Assembly: GCF_007829885.1 (NCBI RefSeq)
Contig: NZ_VIWW01000001.1
Location: forward strand, 1,798,001-1,862,000
Length of the DNA: 64,000 nucleotides
Source: Streptomyces brevispora
GTDB lineage: Bacteria; Actinomycetota; Actinomycetes; Streptomycetales; Streptomycetaceae
Direction: 5' to 3'
Below are positions 43,000 through 51,817 of this stretch, piece after piece. Position numbers and translations under genes: made by a program. Under the pieces are notes generated by a model. The model ran no database searches. It was not told where the DNA came from and worked only from the letters and a program-made list of their open reading frames with translations. The number at the start of each line of letters is the position of its first letter. Position 1 is the first letter of the stretch.

Positions 43000-44325
43000 T
43001 CAGCCGATCGCCTTGTCGATCGCCTCCGTCGCCGCCTTCCACGCCTTGTCGGGGCTGGTGCCGCGCTGCTCCATGTTGTTGATCTGGGTGGAGATGGTGT
43101 CCTTGATGACAGCGTCCTTCGGGCCGAGAACGGTCTCGGGGATGGACTTGGCCTCGTCGGCGTAGATCTGGCCGATCGGGGCGTCGTTGAAGTACGCGAG
43201 CTTCGCGTTCTTCACGTCGGGCAGCTCGTACGCGCCCTTGTTGGACGGGAAGCTGCCGATCGCCTTGAAGACGGCGGCCTGCTGCTCGGGGGCGGTCAGC
43301 CACTTGACGAGCTTGCTGGCCTCGGCGACGTGCTTGCCGGCCGTCGGCACACCGAGGAAGGAGCCGCCCCAGTTGGCCGCGGTCGCGCCGGGGGCGGTGG
43401 TGATGTCCCACTTGCCCTTGTTGGCGTCACCGGCGGCGATCGAGATCTGGCCGGCCATCCAGGCGGGGCAGGCCACGGTGGCCATGGTGCTCTTGCGCAG
43501 CGCGGCCTTCCACGGGTCGCCGAACTGGGCGAGGCCCTGGGTCAGCTTCTTGTCCGCGGCCTCGGCCGACAGGTCCCAGCCCTGCTTGACGCTGGGGCTG
43601 TCCTTGTAGATCGGCTGGCCGCTCTCGTCGTAGTACTGCTTCGCGTTCGAGCTGACCACGGCGTTGTACATGGCGCTCGCGGAGTCCATGAAGTACGTGC
43701 CCGCGGGCGCCTTCTTCTTGTACTCCTCACCGAGCTTGAGGTAGTCCTCCCAGCCCCCGGCGATCTTGGCGGCGACCTCCTTGCGGTCGGTCGGCAGGCC
43801 GGCCTTCTTGAACAGCTCGGTGTTGTAGCAGAGCGACATCGGGCCGATGTCGGTACCCGCGCCGATGACCTTGCCGTCCTTGGTGGTGGCCTGCTTCTCC
43901 TTCCAGGACACCCACTCGTTGACGTCGATCACCTTGCTGAGGTCGGCGAACTGGTCCGCCTTGGTGTCGGCGAGCTCCTTGATGCGGCCGACCTCGAGGC
44001 CCTGGACGTCCGCCAGTCCGCTGCCCGCGCTCAGCTGCTGGAGCAGCTTCGGGTAGTAGTTCTTCTCTTCGGCGGTGGTGTCTTCCTTGACCGTGATGTT
44101 GGGGTTCAGCTCGTGGTACTTGGCGAAGAGGCCGGCTTCCTTGTAGCCGAACTGCCCGAAGTCGGCGACGGTCAGCGTGATCTTCCCGTTCGCATCGGAG
44201 CTCGTGTCCGATGAGTCCGAGTCGCTGCTGCAGCCGGTCAGCAGCAGGGCCGAGGCTGTCAGGCCCGTGGTGACCAGAACCGCGGCTCTGCGGCTTCGGC
44301 CGGCGACGGTGCGGGTGATACGCAT
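43000..44325 (-). CDS. cebE: CebE, cellobiose/cellotriose-binding lipoprotein
   Basis: A 441-residue solute-binding lipoprotein. The signal peptide ends in a lipobox LLTGC at about residues 29-33, so it is anchored outside the membrane. The rest is a type 1 extracellular binding fold (ITLTVADFGQFGYKEAGLFA, NPNITVKEDTTAEEKNYYPK, YFMDSASAMYNAV). AAGGAG lies 7 bases before the ATG at 44325. A CebR box lies about 134 bases upstream. It captures cellobiose and cellotriose released from cellulose; in the scab pathogens the same protein senses plant cell wall. Confidence 0.93.
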   Translation of the reverse strand: MRITRTVAGRSRRAAVLVTTGLTASALLLTGCSSDSDSSDTSSDANGKITLTVADFGQFGYKEAGLFAKYHELNPNITVKEDTTAEEKNYYPKLLQQLSAGSGLADVQGLEVGRIKELADTKADQFADLSKVIDVNEWVSWKEKQATTKDGKVIGAGTDIGPMSLCYNTELFKKAGLPTDRKEVAAKIAGGWEDYLKLGEEYKKKAPAGTYFMDSASAMYNAVVSSNAKQYYDESGQPIYKDSPSVKQGWDLSAEAADKKLTQGLAQFGDPWKAALRKSTMATVACPAWMAGQISIAAGDANKGKWDITTAPGATAANWGGSFLGVPTAGKHVAEASKLVKWLTAPEQQAAVFKAIGSFPSNKGAYELPDVKNAKLAYFNDAPIGQIYADEAKSIPETVLGPKDAVIKDTISTQINNMEQRGTSPDKAWKAATEAIDKAIG

Positions 44326-44458
44326 TCCACTACTCCTTGTTCCAGGGTGGGACTGGCGTTCTGACTGCGTGGCATTCGCGCTGGTGGGTGCGGGTGCCGG
44401 GTGGTTCAGGGGGGAGGACACGGGCAGTGCCGTTCGCACGAGAAATCCTCCTGCGATG

Positions 44459-44472
44459 TGGGAGCGCTCCCA
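44459..44472. promoter_or_regulatory. CebR box upstream of cebE
   Basis: TGGGAGCGCTCCCA, a perfect consensus palindrome, 134 bases before the cebE start. Confidence 0.92.
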
Positions 44473-44796
44473 TGCGTCGATGTCGGAAGGTTCCTGCCTG
44501 GAAGGGGTGGGTGTCAAGAGTTGAAGACGCTTCCGTTGCGCGAGCGTGTCCTGCAAGTCACGAGACCGTGTCCGGCCAAAGGCTTGCCAAAGCGCGCGGG
44601 CAGGGGATGCGGAATCTTTCGTTCCCGAATATCCGCAGGTGAAAGGCTTGTTGGGTCGGGATTCCGGCGTCGGCGCACGCGTGCCACGATGATCTCGCCG
44701 GATTTCCGCCGACCCCCCGAAACACACCCTGTCAGGCCCGATTCGCTCGGGCCGGCCCGCCGGAAGGTGAACGGGAGATCGCGCTACAGGGGTGTC

Positions 44797-44810
44797 GGGG
44801 AGCGCTCCCG
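44797..44810. promoter_or_regulatory. Additional CebR-like box
   Basis: GGGGAGCGCTCCCG keeps the GGGAGCGCTCCC core. It lies 470 bases upstream of cebE with no intact gene close by, so it may assist looping or be a leftover of a lost target gene. Confidence 0.6.
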
Positions 44811-44849
44811 CGTTCTTTCCCCGAAGCCGAGGGTGTGGATCTTGCCGCC

Positions 44850-44970
44850 GGAAGGTGCGGGCAGCACTTGTAGCGCCGCTGGAACGTGCGGCGGGCACGT
44901 ACCACCGTTGGAACATGCGGCGAGCACTCGTAGCACCGCCGGAACGTGCGGCGGCAGCACCTGCGTTGCC
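44850..44970. repeat. Four degenerate 29-31-bp tandem repeats
   Basis: Units start at 44850, 44881, 44910 and 44941. Each begins GGAAcrTGCGGc and contains a GCAC(C/T) segment and a CACCG-like end. Spacing is 29-31 bases without unique spacers. The rest of 44473-45095 holds no gene. Function unknown. Confidence 0.7.
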
Positions 44971-45095
44971 GCCAGGTCGCGCGCGGCCGGAGCCGGCCGG
45001 TACGCGGACGGGTCGGACCGCACGCCTCCCGGCCCCGCCCGACCCGTCCCGCCCGACCCGTCCCGCCCGGCCCGTCCGGCCATGCCCGGATGGGC

Positions 45096-45297
45096 TCAGG
45101 CCGCGCGCAGCCGGGTCAGCGTCTGTTCGAGCTCCGACTGGGCGGCCCGGCCCGCCGACTCCACGTCGCCCGCGACGACCGCCGTGACCAGTGCCCGGTG
45201 TGCCGCTTCGCCGTGGTGCGGGTCGTCGCGGCGCAGGCCGGTCAGCTCCACCAGGTCGATGAGCGCCTGCCGCAGCGCGGGGGCGAACTCGCCGAAG
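45096..45297 (-). pseudogene. Remnant of a FadR-type GntR regulator (FCD domain end)
   Basis: The minus strand encodes ALRQALIDLVELTGLRRDD, then EAAHRALVTAVVAGDVESAG and AQSELEQTLTRLRAA. This matches the last helices of the FCD ligand-binding domain. The HTH domain and most of FCD are missing. The frame enters leuA-like antisense sequence upstream of about 45297, marking the junction of two decayed genes. Confidence 0.65.
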
Positions 45298-45480
45298 GTC
45301 AGCAAGGGCTTCGCGCACCACACGAGCAGCGGTTCCGACCGGTGGTCGGTGCCGTATCTGCCGATCGATCCGGCGGATGTGGGGGGGACGAGGTGCGCTG
45401 GGGGGCGGGCCAGGACGCGTCCGCCCTCGCGGCGTCGGTGGCGGCGGTGCTGTCCGCGGTGAACCGGGCGCGTGAGGGCT
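45298..45480 (+). pseudogene. 2-isopropylmalate synthase (leuA) remnant
   Basis: Two pieces in different frames: KGFAHHTSSGSDRWSVPYLP with IDPADVG (about 45302-45385), and EVRWGAGQDASALAASVAAV with LSAVNRA (about 45390-45480). They resemble the late catalytic region and the C-terminal region of actinobacterial LeuA. The middle is deleted and the frame shifted. A functional leuA must lie elsewhere. Confidence 0.6.
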
Positions 45481-45563
45481 GCTGGACGAAGGGCCCGGCC
45501 ACAGGGCTGCTGCCGGGGGTTCGGCCGCGCCCCTCGTCCTCGACCGTCGGAGAAAAAGGGGGG

Positions 45564-45608
45564 CGCATCCCGGCCGGTGGTGGGGGGGTGGGGACCGGCC
45601 GGGATGCG
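45564..45608 (-). terminator. Terminator of the chitinase gene
   Basis: A perfect 15-bp stem (45564-45578 with 45594-45608) with a G-rich 15-base loop, 14 bases beyond the chitinase stop. Confidence 0.85.
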
Positions 45609-45621
45609 GCGGGGGTGGTGG

Positions 45622-47091
45622 CTACTTGTAGGCGCCGAACGCCTTGGTGAAGGCGAGCGGCTCCTGGGCGATCGAGCTGCACGACGCGTCCGCGCTCGGC
45701 TTCGCGCCGCCCGCGCACTCCTTGTCCCGCGTGCCCGACCACATCGCGAGCCACCCGAGACCCTTCGTCCGGGCGAACTCGACCAGTTGCGTGGCGTCCT
45801 CGACCTTGAAGATCTCGGTGCTGACGTCGTTCACGCCGATCATCGGAGTGACCGCGACGGCCTTCCACGCGGCCGCCTCGGAGAGCCCGAGCACGCCCTT
45901 GATCTGGGCCTGCGTGGCGGTGGCCGCCTGGATCGCGTACGTGCCCATGTCGCCGCCGTACGAGGCGCCGTAGTCCATCGCCATGATGTTGACCGCCCCG
46001 ACGTCCACGCCGTTCTTCCTGGCGTCGGCGATCAGGTCGACGCCGGGCTGGGTCAGCCCCTCGGGCATCACCGGCAGGGTGAAGGAGACGTCCAGGCCGG
46101 GGTGGGACTTCTGAAGCTGGGCGATGGCCTGGGAGCGGCGGGAGTTGGCCGCGGTGTCGGGCAGCGCGCCGCCCTCGATGTCGAAGTCGACCTTGGTCAG
46201 CTTGTACGTGTCCACGACCTTGCCGTAGGCCGCGGCCAGGTCGGCGGCCGAGGCGCAGTTCAGTGCCAGTTCGGAGCCGGACGCGCCGCCGAAGGAGACC
46301 CGGACGTCGCCGCCCGCCGCGCGCAGTCCGCCGATCTGGGAGGCGACGTGGTCGTCACCGAGGCCGGTGACACCGCCCCAGAGCGGGGCGCAGCTGCCGC
46401 CGGAGGTGATGAAGGCGAGGTTGAACTGCTTGACGCCGGTCCTGGTGGCGGTGCCGGCCAGGTCGAAGGCGGGGTAGAGCGAGGTGTCGACGTACGGGGC
46501 GAAGCCCGCCCCGCTCGCGCTGCCGCCGCCGGTCTTGGTGGGGGCCGGCGTGGGGGTCGGTGTCGCGGTCCCGGACGGCGGGGCCGTGGGGGTGGCCGAG
46601 GCGGTGGGGGGCGCGGTCTCGGTGGGGCGGCCGCTGGGCTCCGGGGTGGCGCCCGTGTCGACGGAGCACTTGGCGTCGTCGATGAGGCAGCCGGTGGGGT
46701 CGGCGGCCTGGCCGTCCGAGGCGGTGACGAAGCCGATGGTGACGGACTTGCCGGGGGCCAGTTCCCTGTCCCAGCTCGCCGGCCTGACGGTGACGTGGCT
46801 GCCGCTGACCGTGTGCTCGCCGTTCCACAGGGAGCTCAGCCTCGTGCCCGCCGGCAGGTCGAACTCCAGTGTCCAGCCGGACTTCGCCCGGTCGGTGTCG
46901 TTGGTGACGACGTACTGCCCGGTGTAGCCGCTCGTCCAGCCGCTGGTCCTGGTGTAGGCGGCGCCGACCGCCGACGCCTGGGCCGTTCCGGTGAGGGCGA
47001 AGACCGTACCGCCGATCACGGCGGCGGCCACGACCGCGCCGATCGCCTTGGTCCTGGTGCTCGCCCTGCGCCGGTGCGTGCTGATGCCCAT
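45622..47091 (-). CDS. Secreted chitinase, GH18 with N-terminal CBM2-type domain
   Basis: A 489-residue secreted enzyme. A signal peptide (residues 1 to about 41, ending TAQASA) is followed by a cellulose/chitin-binding CBM2-like domain (about 42-142, with WTSGYTGQYVVTN and SGWTLEFDLPAG). A Pro/Thr linker (145-190) leads to a GH18 barrel (195-489). The catalytic DxDxE is KVDFDIEGG, and further substrate residues are in NIMAMDYG and GWLAMWSGTRD. It acts on extracellular chitin, complementing the GH20 enzyme encoded 30 kb to the left. No direct regulator site was found upstream. Confidence 0.93.
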   Translation of the reverse strand: MGISTHRRRASTRTKAIGAVVAAAVIGGTVFALTGTAQASAVGAAYTRTSGWTSGYTGQYVVTNDTDRAKSGWTLEFDLPAGTRLSSLWNGEHTVSGSHVTVRPASWDRELAPGKSVTIGFVTASDGQAADPTGCLIDDAKCSVDTGATPEPSGRPTETAPPTASATPTAPPSGTATPTPTPAPTKTGGGSASGAGFAPYVDTSLYPAFDLAGTATRTGVKQFNLAFITSGGSCAPLWGGVTGLGDDHVASQIGGLRAAGGDVRVSFGGASGSELALNCASAADLAAAYGKVVDTYKLTKVDFDIEGGALPDTAANSRRSQAIAQLQKSHPGLDVSFTLPVMPEGLTQPGVDLIADARKNGVDVGAVNIMAMDYGASYGGDMGTYAIQAATATQAQIKGVLGLSEAAAWKAVAVTPMIGVNDVSTEIFKVEDATQLVEFARTKGLGWLAMWSGTRDKECAGGAKPSADASCSSIAQEPLAFTKAFGAYK

Positions 47092-47219
47092 CGCGTTCCT
47101 GCCTCGTCATACGGAAGTGGGGATACGAGAGCACGCTAGCGACACCGAACCCGGCAAATACCGCAGTTGGGGCGTTCGTCGGTGTTCTTAGGGTGGGCTT
47201 AAGGAGCGCATCGGTCGGC

Positions 47220-48665
47220 CTAAAGGTTCGGGCCCGCTCCGGAGCGGAATCGGAGCCTCGCGCTTCGGCGGGCCACCCCGCGTCGCTGCCGCCCGACCCG
47301 GTGCCCGCGCCTCTGCGGCCGCTGCCCGTCGAGCCCGATCCAGATGCGCACCTCCGTGCCGCCGAGCACCGAGCGCCCGATCCGCACATCGCCGCCGGTG
47401 GACTCCGCGACCCGGCGGACGATGTCGAGGCCCAGTCCGGTCGAGCCCACCGCGCCCTTCGCGGCGCCGCGACCGCTGCCGCCGCGCGCCAGCGCGGCCC
47501 TGGGGTCCGCGATGCCGCCGCCCGCGTCCGAGACCAGCACGATCACCGCGTCGCCGCTGTGGTGCACGTCCACGGCGAAGGCGGTGCCCTCGGGGGTGTG
47601 CCGGAAGACGTTGCCGAGCAACGCGTCGAGTGCCGCGGCCAGTTCGGGGCGGGCCACCGGGATGCGTACCGTACGGTCCACTCCGGCGAGGCGCACCTCG
47701 CGGCCCTCGTCCTCGGCCAGCGCCGACCAGAAGTCCATGCGTTCGCGGATCACCTCGGAGGCGTCGCAGCCGGCTCCCGGCCCGCTGCCCTGCCCCTGGG
47801 TCTGCGGGCGCTGCTCCCGGGCGGTCCTGATGATCGTGTCGACCTCGCGCTCCAACTGCTCGACGGCTGCCCGGGTCTGCTCGGCCGCCGGGCCCTCGCC
47901 GAGCGAGGCGGCGTTCAGCCGGAGCACGGTGAGCGGGGTGCGCAGCCGGTGCGAGAGGTCGGCGGCCAGCTCCCGTTCGTTGGCGAGGAGTTGGACGACC
48001 TGGTCGGCCATGGAGTTGAACGCGACGGCCGCGGAGCGCAGTTCGGTCGGCCCCTCCTCCGGCACCCGGGTGCCGAGCCGCCCCTCCCCCAGGTCGTGCG
48101 CGGCCCCTGCGAGACGCCGGGCCGGCTCCACCATGCGTACGCCGAGCCGGTCGGCCACGGCGACCGAACCCACGATCAGCGCGATGCCGACTCCGGCCAG
48201 CACCAGCCAGGCGGTGGCGACGCCGTTGGAGACCTCGTCCTCGGGCACGAACACCTCGACGACGGCGATGCCCCCGGAGCCGAGCGCGGTGGGCTGGAGC
48301 AGCGCGGAGCCGCCGGTCACCTCGGTGATGGAGGCGCGCCCCGACTCCCGTACGGTCTCCAGGTCCTTGCGGGTGGCACGGCGGCTGCCGATCTCCACCG
48401 CCTGGCTGTCGGCCTCGCCGGAGGCGGGTACGTGGACGGCCATCCAGCCGGCGGCCCCGGGTTCGGTGGTGAGCACGGCCGTCTCGAGTTCGGCGCGGTC
48501 GGTGGTGATGGAGAGGGTGGGGCCGATCATCGCGGCCTGCCGTTCGGCGTCGGAGAAGGCCCGGTCGCGGGCCATCTCCTTGATGACGAGACCGAGGGGT
48601 ACGGCGAAGGCGACCACGACCATCGCTGTGACGGCCAGGCAGACCTTGACCAGCGCCCATCTCAC
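47220..48665 (-). CDS. Sensor histidine kinase
   Basis: A 481-residue membrane kinase. Transmembrane segments at about 6-25 (VKVCLAVTAMVVVAFAVPLG) and 157-177 flank an extracellular sensor domain. A HAMP linker follows (VRMVEPARRLAGAAHDLG). The H box is ERELAADLSHRLRTPLTVLR, with the phosphoacceptor histidine in SHRLRTP. The ATPase domain has the N box (LLGNVFRHTPEG), DAGGGI and GSTGLGLDIVRRV. The GTG at 48665 overlaps the response regulator stop by four bases, so both are translated together. The signal is unknown. Confidence 0.92.
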   Translation of the reverse strand: MRWALVKVCLAVTAMVVVAFAVPLGLVIKEMARDRAFSDAERQAAMIGPTLSITTDRAELETAVLTTEPGAAGWMAVHVPASGEADSQAVEIGSRRATRKDLETVRESGRASITEVTGGSALLQPTALGSGGIAVVEVFVPEDEVSNGVATAWLVLAGVGIALIVGSVAVADRLGVRMVEPARRLAGAAHDLGEGRLGTRVPEEGPTELRSAAVAFNSMADQVVQLLANERELAADLSHRLRTPLTVLRLNAASLGEGPAAEQTRAAVEQLEREVDTIIRTAREQRPQTQGQGSGPGAGCDASEVIRERMDFWSALAEDEGREVRLAGVDRTVRIPVARPELAAALDALLGNVFRHTPEGTAFAVDVHHSGDAVIVLVSDAGGGIADPRAALARGGSGRGAAKGAVGSTGLGLDIVRRVAESTGGDVRIGRSVLGGTEVRIWIGLDGQRPQRRGHRVGRQRRGVARRSARLRFRSGAGPNL

Positions 48666-49381
48666 GCGGGCTGCTCCGGGGGCGCGGCGGGCGGCTGCAG
48701 TTTCACGCCGACGCCGCGCAGGGTGTGCAGATAGCGGGGCCGGGCGGCCGTTTCGCCGAGTTTCCGCCGGAGCCAGGAGAGATGGACGTCGATGGTCTGG
48801 TCGTCCCCGTACGACTGCTGCCAGACCTCGGCGAGGAGTTCCTTGCGCGGGACGACGACGCCCGGCCGGCCGGCCAGGAAGGTCAGCAGGTCGAACTCCC
48901 GCCGGGTCAGATCGAGTTCCGTGCCGTCGAGTTCGGCCTGGCGCCGCAGCGGGTCTATGGAGAGCCCGCCGACCTGGATGACGCTCGGGGACTTCGCCCG
49001 GCCCTCCGCGGCGCATGAGCGGCGCAGTACGGCGGCCATCCGCGCGGCGAGGTGTTCCACGGAGAACGGCTTGGTCAGGTAGTCGTCCGCGCCGTCGTTG
49101 AGCAGCCGGACGATCTCGCTCTCGTCGTCGCGGGCGGTCGCGATGATGACGGGCACGTCGGTGATGCCGCGCAGCATCTTCAGCGCCTCCGACCCGTCGA
49201 GATCGGGCAGTCCGAGATCGAGGATGACCACGTCGAACCGGAAGTGGGCGACCTCGCGCAGCGCTTCGAGGGCGGTGCCGACACTCCGTACCGTGTGGGA
49301 GGCCTCGGTCAGGTGCCGGATGAGGGCGGAACGTACGAACTGGTCGTCCTCGACCACGAGCACACTTGGCATGGGCGGCAC
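48662..49381 (-). CDS. OmpR-family response regulator
   Basis: A 239-residue regulator. The receiver domain (5-125) has the phosphoacceptor aspartate in VVILDLGLPDLDG and the conserved lysine in YLTKPF. The C-terminal winged helix (about 140-232) shows LTRREFDLLTFLAGRPG and YGDDQTIDVHLSWLRRKLG. It is cognate to the kinase encoded next. MPSVLV at 49372 is an alternative start. It is divergent from the small membrane protein gene on the right, a possible target. Confidence 0.93.
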   Translation of the reverse strand: MPPMPSVLVVEDDQFVRSALIRHLTEASHTVRSVGTALEALREVAHFRFDVVILDLGLPDLDGSEALKMLRGITDVPVIIATARDDESEIVRLLNDGADDYLTKPFSVEHLAARMAAVLRRSCAAEGRAKSPSVIQVGGLSIDPLRRQAELDGTELDLTRREFDLLTFLAGRPGVVVPRKELLAEVWQQSYGDDQTIDVHLSWLRRKLGETAARPRYLHTLRGVGVKLQPPAAPPEQPA

Positions 49382-49461
49382 CGTACGCCATCCGGCATGC
49401 CGCGGTCCGCCCGGTGGCGGTAGTGGGACGTGGTGGGGGCAGGTGGTGCAGGATGTGCCGG

Positions 49462-50007
49462 ATGCAACGAGGGCTCGTACACGCGCTCGCGTGGTCGCTC
49501 GCCACCGGCGCCGCGGTCACGCTGTCGTGGTGGGGTGTGCGCGCCGTGATGGCGGGGACGGCGTACGACCCGCCGCGCGCGGTGCCGATCTCCGCGAGCG
49601 CCCGGGGCGACCGGGCGACCACGGAGGCGCTGTCGTCCTCGACGCACCGCCCCGAACCGTCCTCGTCCTCGTCGCCTCCCGGCAGCCCGCCGCGTACCGG
49701 TCCGAAGCCGTCCGTGAGCACGTCCCCCGCGCGGCCGCGCGGCGCGGCGAGTGCTCCGCGGCCCGTGCCCGTGGCCACTCCCGCGGGCACGGCGAAGAGC
49801 TACTCGACAGACGGCGGCCGGGTCGTCTTCGAACTGGGCGCGGACAGCGCGAAGCTGGTGTCGGCGACCCCGGAGCCGGGCTGGTCGATGCGGGTCTGGA
49901 CGAACACGACCTGGATCCGGGTCAACTTCGCCCAGGACGACGGCACCACGGTCTCGGTGTTCTGCACCTGGAACGACCATCCGCCGCAGGTCGAGATCGT
50001 GAAGTGA
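49462..50007 (+). CDS. Membrane-anchored hypothetical protein
   Basis: A 181-residue protein with one N-terminal hydrophobic segment (LAWSLATGAAVTLSWWGVRA), a long Ser/Pro-rich linker (about 35-115) and a small extracellular C-terminal domain (GGRVVFELGADSAKLVSATP, RVNFAQDDGTTVSVFCTWND). I do not recognise a family beyond 'secreted Streptomyces protein'. AGGA lies 8 bases before the ATG at 49462; ATG at 49453 is also possible. It is transcribed divergently from the response regulator and may be part of its regulon. Confidence 0.75.
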   Translation: MQRGLVHALAWSLATGAAVTLSWWGVRAVMAGTAYDPPRAVPISASARGDRATTEALSSSTHRPEPSSSSSPPGSPPRTGPKPSVSTSPARPRGAASAPRPVPVATPAGTAKSYSTDGGRVVFELGADSAKLVSATPEPGWSMRVWTNTTWIRVNFAQDDGTTVSVFCTWNDHPPQVEIVK

Positions 50008-50047
50008 GCGTGCGACGGGTGCCCTTCAGCCGAAGGCGGGGGGCGCT

Positions 50048-51001
50048 TCAGTCGAAGGCGGAGGCGGGCGGCGGTGGTGACGGCCGGGCGTCGGAGTCGT
50101 GCACCGCGGCCGCGCCGCCGGTGAAGTCGGCGAGCGCCCGCCCGTGTTCGACGCGCCCCGGGTGCGGATCGGTCGCCACCCGGCGGGTCAGCTCCGCGAT
50201 CTTCGGCGTCACGTCCGAGGCGAGCAGCACGGCGTTGCCGAAGCGGCGGCCGCGGAACACGGTCGGGTCGGCGGCGAGCGCGAGTTCGGGGAAGACGGTG
50301 GCGGCGGTGGCGATCTGACCGCGCAGATGGGCCAGCGGGGGCCCGTCGGCCAGGTTGGCCACGTAACTCCCGCCGGGTTTCAGGACCCGGCGCACCTCGG
50401 CGAGGAACTCGGTGCTGGTGAGGTGGGCGGGGGTGCGGGCGCCGCTGAAGACGTCGGCGATGATCAGGTCCGCCCAGCCGTCCTGGATCTTCCCGAGTCC
50501 GGCGCGGGCGTCGGTGGCGCGCACCCTGATCCTGGCCTGCGGGTCCAGCGGCAGTTCCCGGCGCACCAGTTGGACGAGGGCCGCGTCCACCTCGACGATC
50601 TGCTGGGTGGAGCGGGGGCGGGTCGCGGCGATGTAGCGGGCGAGTGTGAAGGCCCCGCCGCCCAGGTGCACGACGTGCAGCGGCTGCCCGGCGGGCGCGG
50701 CCAGGTCCGCGATGTGGCCGATCCGACGCTGGTACTCGAAGGAGAGGTAGGCCGGGTCGTCGAGGTCCACATGGGACTGCGGTGCGCCGTCGATGGTCAG
50801 CGTCCAGGCGCGGCGGCGCTCCCGGTCGGGCACCAGCTCGGCCTGGCCGCCGTCCACCGGCTCGCAGACGTTGCCGCCGGGGCCCTCGGAGCCGCGTGCC
50901 GCCTTGCGGTCGGTCCTGCGGTCCGCGCGCTGCTTGCGGTCGCCCGCTCCGCCGGCCGCTCCTCGACGTGCCACTGCTGCTCGTACCTGCTCACTGCTCA
51001 T
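50048..51001 (-). CDS. Spermidine synthase-like (class I methyltransferase fold) protein
   Basis: A 317-residue protein. Residues 65-275 form a spermidine synthase-like Rossmann domain: PLHVVHLGGGAFTLARYIAA (motif I), IVEVDAALVQLVRRELPL, ATDARAGL and DLIIADVFSGARTPAHLTS. The charged N-terminus (1-60) and the Pro-rich tail have no clear structure. No N-terminal transmembrane exporter domain is present, unlike the fused membrane forms. Several Streptomyces carry such proteins without proven polyamine activity; catalysis on putrescine is only one possibility. Confidence 0.85.
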   Translation of the reverse strand: MSSEQVRAAVARRGAAGGAGDRKQRADRRTDRKAARGSEGPGGNVCEPVDGGQAELVPDRERRRAWTLTIDGAPQSHVDLDDPAYLSFEYQRRIGHIADLAAPAGQPLHVVHLGGGAFTLARYIAATRPRSTQQIVEVDAALVQLVRRELPLDPQARIRVRATDARAGLGKIQDGWADLIIADVFSGARTPAHLTSTEFLAEVRRVLKPGGSYVANLADGPPLAHLRGQIATAATVFPELALAADPTVFRGRRFGNAVLLASDVTPKIAELTRRVATDPHPGRVEHGRALADFTGGAAAVHDSDARPSPPPPASAFD

Positions 51002-51072
51002 CGGGGCCGGGACCGGTCGGGGACCGGCCGTGACGGGCGGGTCCGCTCGCCCGCCCTTTGGCCATTATGGGC

Positions 51073-51561
51073 TCAGCAGCAGTTGTCGGCCGCCTCGATC
51101 AGCCGGGCGGCCTGGTCGAGCGCGGCCCGCAGCACGGCCGGGTCGGTGACCGAGGTGTCGTCGCCGGGCGGCAGCAGCCAGCCGCTGCCGGAGACGGGCG
51201 GCTCGGCGGGGATGCGCAGTCCGCGGCCGTCGGTCCGCGTACAGGCGCTGCCCGGTACGTCCCAGGCCTCGGCGGTGCCGGGCGGCACCAGGAAGCCGAG
51301 GGTGGCGCAGGCGCCGTCGTGGAGGACCCGGCCGACGGCTTCCTGGTCGGCGCCGCGGCGCAGGATGTCCACCGCCTCCAGTCCCTGACGGGCGGGGACG
51401 GTCACCAGGTCGCAGGGCTCGGCGCCGGGGGGCGGGCCCGGCACCCGGGACCCCTCGGTGGTTGCCATGGGACCGGCCGTCGCCGCGGTCGTCGCCGCCG
51501 TCTTCGCGGTCGCCGTGGTCTTCGCGGTCGTCTTCGCGGTCGTCCGCGAGCCGGTCGCCAT
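51073..51561 (-). CDS. Primase/polymerase-like small protein
   Basis: A 162-residue protein whose conserved part begins about residue 32 (MATTEGSRVPGPPPGAEPCD). It continues CDLVTVPARQGLEAVDILRR, LGFLVPPGTAEAWDVPGSAC, SGWLLPPGDDTSVTD and ends AARLIEAADNCC. The order of motifs (DLVTVP, FLVPPGTA, GWLLPP, helix) parallels the protein at 59973-60680 and Streptomyces proteins labelled bifunctional primase/polymerase N-terminal-like. The first 31 residues are a Thr/Ala repeat encoded by a low-complexity tract; the true start may be ATG 51468. Function unknown. Confidence 0.65.
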   Translation of the reverse strand: MATGSRTTAKTTAKTTATAKTAATTAATAGPMATTEGSRVPGPPPGAEPCDLVTVPARQGLEAVDILRRGADQEAVGRVLHDGACATLGFLVPPGTAEAWDVPGSACTRTDGRGLRIPAEPPVSGSGWLLPPGDDTSVTDPAVLRAALDQAARLIEAADNCC

Positions 51562-51817
51562 GTCGAGATGCAACAAGGGACCCCTCCTCTCATCGCCGGG
51601 CGGAGCCGGACTCCGTCTCCGCATGGACCAACGCGCCGACCGCGTCAAGGGCTACGGCCCCACACCGCCGCAAAGGGTGGCAGTTCATGGCGGATCGTGG
51701 GAGAGATATCCGATTTGTCAGTAATCGCAGCGTGTGCGACTTGTCACAGCGGGTACGTTCTTGCTCCGCCGGGACACGGGAAACAGGCGTCCGGCTCGCA
51801 CCGGAGAGGGTCCCGCA

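Noticed and set aside
44850..44970. CRISPR array or coding repeats
   Set aside because: Units are degenerate and adjacent, without spacers; the reading frames across them are not convincing.
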